From contig JAQXTC010000163.1 in assembly GCA_029219285.1 (NCBI GenBank), positions 1 to 33,306 of the forward strand: a stretch of 33,306 nt of DNA. Direction: 5' to 3'. Origin of the DNA: Clostridiaceae bacterium. Its GTDB lineage: Bacteria; Bacillota; Clostridia; Clostridiales; Clostridiaceae. Every line of letters begins with the position of its first letter. Position 1 is the stretch's first letter. A model generated the notes under the pieces. It searched no databases, had not been told where the DNA came from, and was given only the letters and a program-made list of their open reading frames with translations. Of the stretch, positions 30,901-33,306 are shown in pieces. A program made the position numbers and the translations under genes.

Positions 30901-31308
30901 ATGAATATAGAGTATAAAGAAAATAAAAAAGTTGATGTTAATGATTTAGTAGATTTATATAATGATGCGGAGTGGTTTGTGTATACTGAGGATAAGAAGA
31001 AGTTAGAGCATTCTTTTTCAAAATCTACTTATATAATTTCTGCATGGGATGATAATAAGCTTGTTGGAGTTTTAAGAGCTGTTGGAGATGAAGAAACTAT
31101 TATGTATATTCAAGATATTTTAGTTCTTAAATCATATCGAGGAAAAGGAATTGGAAGTGAATTTTTAAATCTTTTTATGAAGCGATATAGAGATGTTCGT
31201 CAGAAGATATTATTGACTGATAGAACTAATAAAACAATGAACTTTTATAGAAAAAATGGCTTTGTTGAAGTGGGGAAATATGACTGTGTAGCTTTTATAA
31301 AGAATTAA
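30901..31308 (+). CDS. GNAT family N-acetyltransferase
   Basis: A 135-residue cytosolic acetyltransferase of minimal GNAT size. The acetyl-CoA loop is YRGKGIGSEF (about residues 80-89) after YIQDILVLKS, and the closing KTMNFYRKNGFVEVGKYD supplies the conserved Tyr/Phe motif. VDLYNDAEWFVYTEDKKKLEHSF near the N-terminus is common in clostridial GNATs of unknown substrate. ATG 30901 has AAGGGAG 7-9 nt upstream; an in-frame TTG at 30877 lies upstream of that site. It lies in the same direction as the HAD gene but is separated from it by the GA-rich repeat, and it is convergent with gerW across an unusual double hairpin. Confidence 0.87.
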   Translation: MNIEYKENKKVDVNDLVDLYNDAEWFVYTEDKKKLEHSFSKSTYIISAWDDNKLVGVLRAVGDEETIMYIQDILVLKSYRGKGIGSEFLNLFMKRYRDVRQKILLTDRTNKTMNFYRKNGFVEVGKYDCVAFIKN

Positions 31309-31334
31309 TAATTAAGAGTTAAGAATTATGGATT

Positions 31335-31387
31335 AAGAGAGTAGAAGGAAAAGGTAAGAATCTTGACACTCTCTTTTTCTTACCTTT
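31335..31387. terminator. Interleaved double hairpin between convergent genes
   Basis: Stem 1 pairs AAGAGAGT (31335-31342) with ACTCTCTT (31368-31375) and is followed by T residues, so it can terminate plus-strand transcription. Stem 2 pairs AAAGGTAAGAA (31350-31360) with TTCTTACCTTT (31377-31387). The arms alternate (1-2-1-2), so the stems exclude each other or form a pseudoknot. Confidence 0.6.
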
Positions 31388-31397
31388 ATCTTAGAAT

Positions 31398-31862
31398 TTA
31401 GAATGTATCATTAATGTTGTTTTTTAGTTGACATGAGGTAGATGTAGAATCATTTTCGTTAGTTTTGTTTTTCTTTGAACAATTTTTATTGAATAAATCT
31501 TTTATCATATCTACCACTTGGGGAACTGTATCTACAATTCTATCGTATGTGTTATCTGAATCTACTGGCAAAAGTCTAACGCTGTCTTGTTTTACGACTA
31601 AAAATGCTACTGGCTTAACAGTAACCCCTGCACCAGAACCTCCACCAAAAGGAAATTTAGAATCAACCTTATCTACAGCATTTTTTCCTTGAAATTCGCT
31701 ACCTCCTGATGCAAAACCAAAGCTTACTTTTGATATTGGAATGATACATGTACCGTCTTGTGTCTCTACAGCATCACCAATAACGGTGTTTACATCAACC
31801 ATATCTTTTAAATTTTCCATTGTACTTTTCATTAAATGTTCAACTTGATGATCACTATTCAT
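31398..31862 (-). CDS. gerW: GerW family sporulation protein (YtfJ)
   Basis: A 154-residue sporulation protein; the Bacillus homologue affects spore germination with L-alanine. The GerW domain covers most of the protein: VEHLMKSTMENLKDMVDVNT, IPISKVSFGFASGGSEF, FPFGGGSGAGVTVKPVAFLVV and VRLLPVD. The last ~35 residues are a polar Asn/Lys/Ser tail. ATG 31862 matches family N-termini, but it has no ribosome binding site close by: the nearest strong AGGAGGT is 75 nt upstream, across a long hairpin (see 31863-31944). The frame is open upstream of the ATG to that site, yet the extra residues do not resemble the family. It follows a DUF2953 gene and a 32-codon ORF on the same strand, an association common in clostridia. 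Confidence 0.92.
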   Translation of the reverse strand: MNSDHQVEHLMKSTMENLKDMVDVNTVIGDAVETQDGTCIIPISKVSFGFASGGSEFQGKNAVDKVDSKFPFGGGSGAGVTVKPVAFLVVKQDSVRLLPVDSDNTYDRIVDTVPQVVDMIKDLFNKNCSKKNKTNENDSTSTSCQLKNNINDTF

Positions 31863-31944
31863 AATACAAACTTTGCTACTTAAAATATAAATATGTACAT
31901 TGATTACTTGCTTATTTATATTAGATTTAGTAGCAATACCTCCT
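31863..31944 (-). promoter_or_regulatory. gerW leader: distant Shine-Dalgarno bridged by a hairpin
   Basis: On the minus strand AGGAGGT (31944-31938) is followed by a long two-part stem: TTGCTACT (31936-31929) with AGTAGCAA (31880-31873), 8 bp, and inside it ATATAAATA (31921-31913) with TATTTATAT (31893-31885), 9 bp. When folded, only TA plus AGTTTGTATT separate GGAGG from ATG 31862, about 12 nt. Without folding the distance is over 70 nt. Confidence 0.6.
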
Positions 31945-31960
31945 GTCTTTGGTTAGTTTT

Positions 31961-32059
31961 TTAATTTTTATATTTTTGTGAAAGTTTTTTTAACTCTCTT
32001 TTAAATTTTCTTTTAGTTTTTTTTATCTTTTGTATTTTATTAATAATTGCAATACTCAT
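31961..32059 (-). CDS. Small, very basic 32-residue ORF between DUF2953 and gerW genes
   Basis: ATG 32059 to TAA 31961 encodes 32 residues (MSIAIINKIQKIKKTKRKFK, then RELKKLSQKYKN), nearly half Lys or Arg, with amphipathic helical character. It lies 46 bp after the DUF2953 stop and just before the gerW Shine-Dalgarno. AGGTAG 8 nt upstream is a modest ribosome binding site. I know no family for it. A peptide of this composition could bind nucleic acid or membrane, but AT-rich DNA often yields Lys-rich chance ORFs, so it is tentative. Confidence 0.35.
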   Translation of the reverse strand: MSIAIINKIQKIKKTKRKFKRELKKLSQKYKN

Positions 32060-32105
32060 AATGAATACTACCTAAAGAGATTAATCTACTATTTTTTTAG
32101 GATAA

Positions 32106-32636
32106 TTATTTATTGGCGATTTCTTTTAATATCAAACAAATCATAATTATAGTTTTGCCAATTGAAACAAAAATTATACATGTACCATTAAAAATTCTTA
32201 TAAATTCATCTTTAAATATAGGCTTTATGAATAATTTAAAAGATTTTATTTTAAATGGAATTTTAAATGCTTCTAATATGTAAGGTGCTATATTTTGAAG
32301 TAATCCATAGAAAATAGCAGTTTTACAAGCATCATTTAATGAATATTGAAAGTCTGCTTTAAATTTTAATTTCGGTTTAAATGGATTAGTATTTAATGCT
32401 TTAGTTATTTTTATTAGGTAGTTTAGAGTGAATTTTTTATTATATTTCTTTTTAGGATGATGCTTTTTATTGCAAGATTTCTTTTTATTTTTAGTAGATG
32501 CTTTCTTAAAACTATGTTTTTTTAAAATGATAAATTTATATATTTTTATATAATAATTTTCTTTTGTATAGGAAATACTAATTTTAATTGGAATGGGAAT
32601 AATTAAAATTAATAAAATTAAAAGAAAAAGTTTCAT
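32106..32636 (-). CDS. DUF2953 family membrane-associated protein
   Basis: A 176-residue protein of the DUF2953 family, which in clostridia and bacilli often lies beside ytfJ/gerW; its function is unknown. An N-terminal hydrophobic helix (residues 2-20, LFLLILLILIIPIPIKISI) is followed by a strand-like segment, then a very Lys-rich stretch at residues 38-70 (KKHSFKKASTKNKKK). The conserved C-terminal half follows, with FQYSLNDACKTAIFYGLLQN and a hydrophobic segment at about 150-172. ATG 32636 has GGAGGAAA on the minus strand. It heads the minus-strand unit DUF2953 - small ORF - gerW, and is divergent from the dacB-like gene across a palindrome at 32749-32766. Confidence 0.8.
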   Translation of the reverse strand: MKLFLLILLILIIPIPIKISISYTKENYYIKIYKFIILKKHSFKKASTKNKKKSCNKKHHPKKKYNKKFTLNYLIKITKALNTNPFKPKLKFKADFQYSLNDACKTAIFYGLLQNIAPYILEAFKIPFKIKSFKLFIKPIFKDEFIRIFNGTCIIFVSIGKTIIMICLILKEIANK

Positions 32637-32748
32637 TTATTTCCTCCAAAATTAAAGAATATTATTAGTATTAACTATCATTACAAATTTTAAACAATAG
32701 AAATATAATCTTAAAAAAAATTTTTAAACTTATTTCTTTTATCAAGCT

Positions 32749-32766
32749 TTGTTACCAGCGTAACAA
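32749..32766. promoter_or_regulatory. 18-bp palindrome, Rex-operator-like
   Basis: TTGTTAC-CAGC-GTAACAA is a perfect 7+7 inverted repeat with a 4-nt centre, midway between two divergent genes. The Rex redox-sensor consensus is TTGTTAA-N4-TTAACAA; this site has the same length and spacing and differs by one symmetric base. It is an operator candidate; the regulator is an inference. Confidence 0.45.
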
Positions 32767-32863
32767 GTTATCAAATAATATAATTTCATAGTAATAAAAA
32801 AATTGTTTAAAGTTTAAAAAATTAGGTAAACTAATAATGATTAATTTTTAGAAGGTGATTTCC

Positions 32864-33306
32864 ATGAAAATAAAAGTAAAGTTTATTATTTCTTTTCTTA
32901 TAATTGGAGTATTAACACTAAATATTAATATAAAGGATGCTTATTGTGAAAATCTACAATCACTTAGAGTAGATGCAAGAAATGCTATTGCAATTGATAG
33001 AGAAAGCAAAACTATACTTTTTGAACAAAATGGATATGAATTAGTTCCAATGGCAAGTACAACTAAAATATTAACAGCTTTAATAACAATAGAAAGAGGA
33101 AATTTAGATGAAAAATTTGTAGTAAGCAAAAATGCCTCTTCAGTAAGAGGCTCTACTGTGGGCTATAAAGAAAATGAGGAAATAACAGTAAGAGAACTCT
33201 TATATGGATTAATGTATCGTTCAGGAAATGATGCAGCAATAACCCTTGCAGAGGGAATTGGAGGAAGTGTTGAAGGCTTTGCAGAAATAATGAATAACTA
33301 TAAAAC
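32864..33306 (+). CDS. D-alanyl-D-alanine carboxypeptidase (S11), DacB-like, 3' end missing
   Basis: The first 147 codons of an exported peptidoglycan carboxypeptidase; the gene runs off the right edge. A signal peptide covers about residues 1-28 (ends DAYC, with a Cys that might alternatively be lipidated). The S11 catalytic Ser65-T-T-Lys68 and Ser120-Gly-Asn122 are present; the KTG motif would lie beyond the window. It lacks the long acidic linker of the dacF gene at 17953, so the two are distinct paralogues. Position after the DUF2953-gerW pair, and near scpAB, recalls the dacB-spmA-spmB locus of sporulating Firmicutes, so a spore-cortex role is likely. ATG 32864 has AGAAGGTGAT 4-6 nt upstream. 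The promoter is not clear. Confidence 0.9.
   Translation, partial: MKIKVKFIISFLIIGVLTLNINIKDAYCENLQSLRVDARNAIAIDRESKTILFEQNGYELVPMASTTKILTALITIERGNLDEKFVVSKNASSVRGSTVGYKENEEITVRELLYGLMYRSGNDAAITLAEGIGGSVEGFAEIMNNYK

Overview
The window is AT-rich DNA from a spore-forming, low-GC Firmicute, most likely Clostridium sensu stricto. The main evidence is the gene set: spoIIM, a xerD-locus recombinase, deoB, pyrimidine-nucleoside phosphorylase, two sporulation-type D-Ala-D-Ala carboxypeptidases, scpAB, gerW/ytfJ with a DUF2953 gene, and DapL-type lysine synthesis. Strong GGAGG/GGGGG ribosome binding sites, frequent TTG starts and T-rich intrinsic terminators agree. No rRNA, tRNA, CRISPR array, prophage or intact transposase was seen.

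Layout. 1-7.6 kb: the 3' part of a Tet(M)-like ribosomal protection GTPase, dapL, an unknown membrane protein, a histidine phosphatase, a ClpP-like protease with an altered triad, a TPP riboswitch with a CytX-type thiamine-precursor transporter, a frameshifted DUF4177 gene, and a flavin reductase divergent from a small winged-helix gene across a palindrome. 7.6-13.7 kb: an unknown helical protein, an ADP-ribose-type Nudix hydrolase, then spoIIM - xerD-like - deoB - pdp, close to the Bacillus subtilis spoIIM-xerD-drm-pupG order. 14-20 kb: a chemoreceptor, an acyl-CoA thioesterase/BAAT-like hydrolase with an extra C-terminal domain, dacF and an acetyltransferase. 20-21.7 kb: scpA-scpB. 21.8-31.3 kb: an accessory block with an HD phosphohydrolase, a QueG-like Fe-S protein, MATE and MFS exporters, a decayed gene, a bacitracin-resistance-like unit (BcrR-like membrane regulator, ABC ATPase, ABC permease, UppP), a HAD phosphatase and an acetyltransferase. 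31.4-33.3 kb: gerW and DUF2953 on the minus strand, divergent from the start of a dacB-like gene that runs off the window.

Most notable observations. (1) The XerD-locus recombinase has Lys, Asn and Asn at three catalytic positions but keeps its Tyr. (2) dapL and gerW each have a strong Shine-Dalgarno far from the start codon, with a perfect hairpin between them that would restore normal spacing. (3) The bacitracin-type operon carries a GACA-N7-TGTC site, the motif reported for BcrR, embedded in the regulator's terminator hairpin. (4) A ~75-nt element occurs twice, both times beginning in the T-tract of a terminator, and one copy has terminal inverted repeats. (5) A GA-rich intergenic repeat family occupies three loci, two of them near the edges of the accessory block. 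(6) The Tet(M)-like protein has an altered domain IV loop and a short C-terminus. (7) A thioesterase-like hydrolase appears fused to a DUF6508-like domain.
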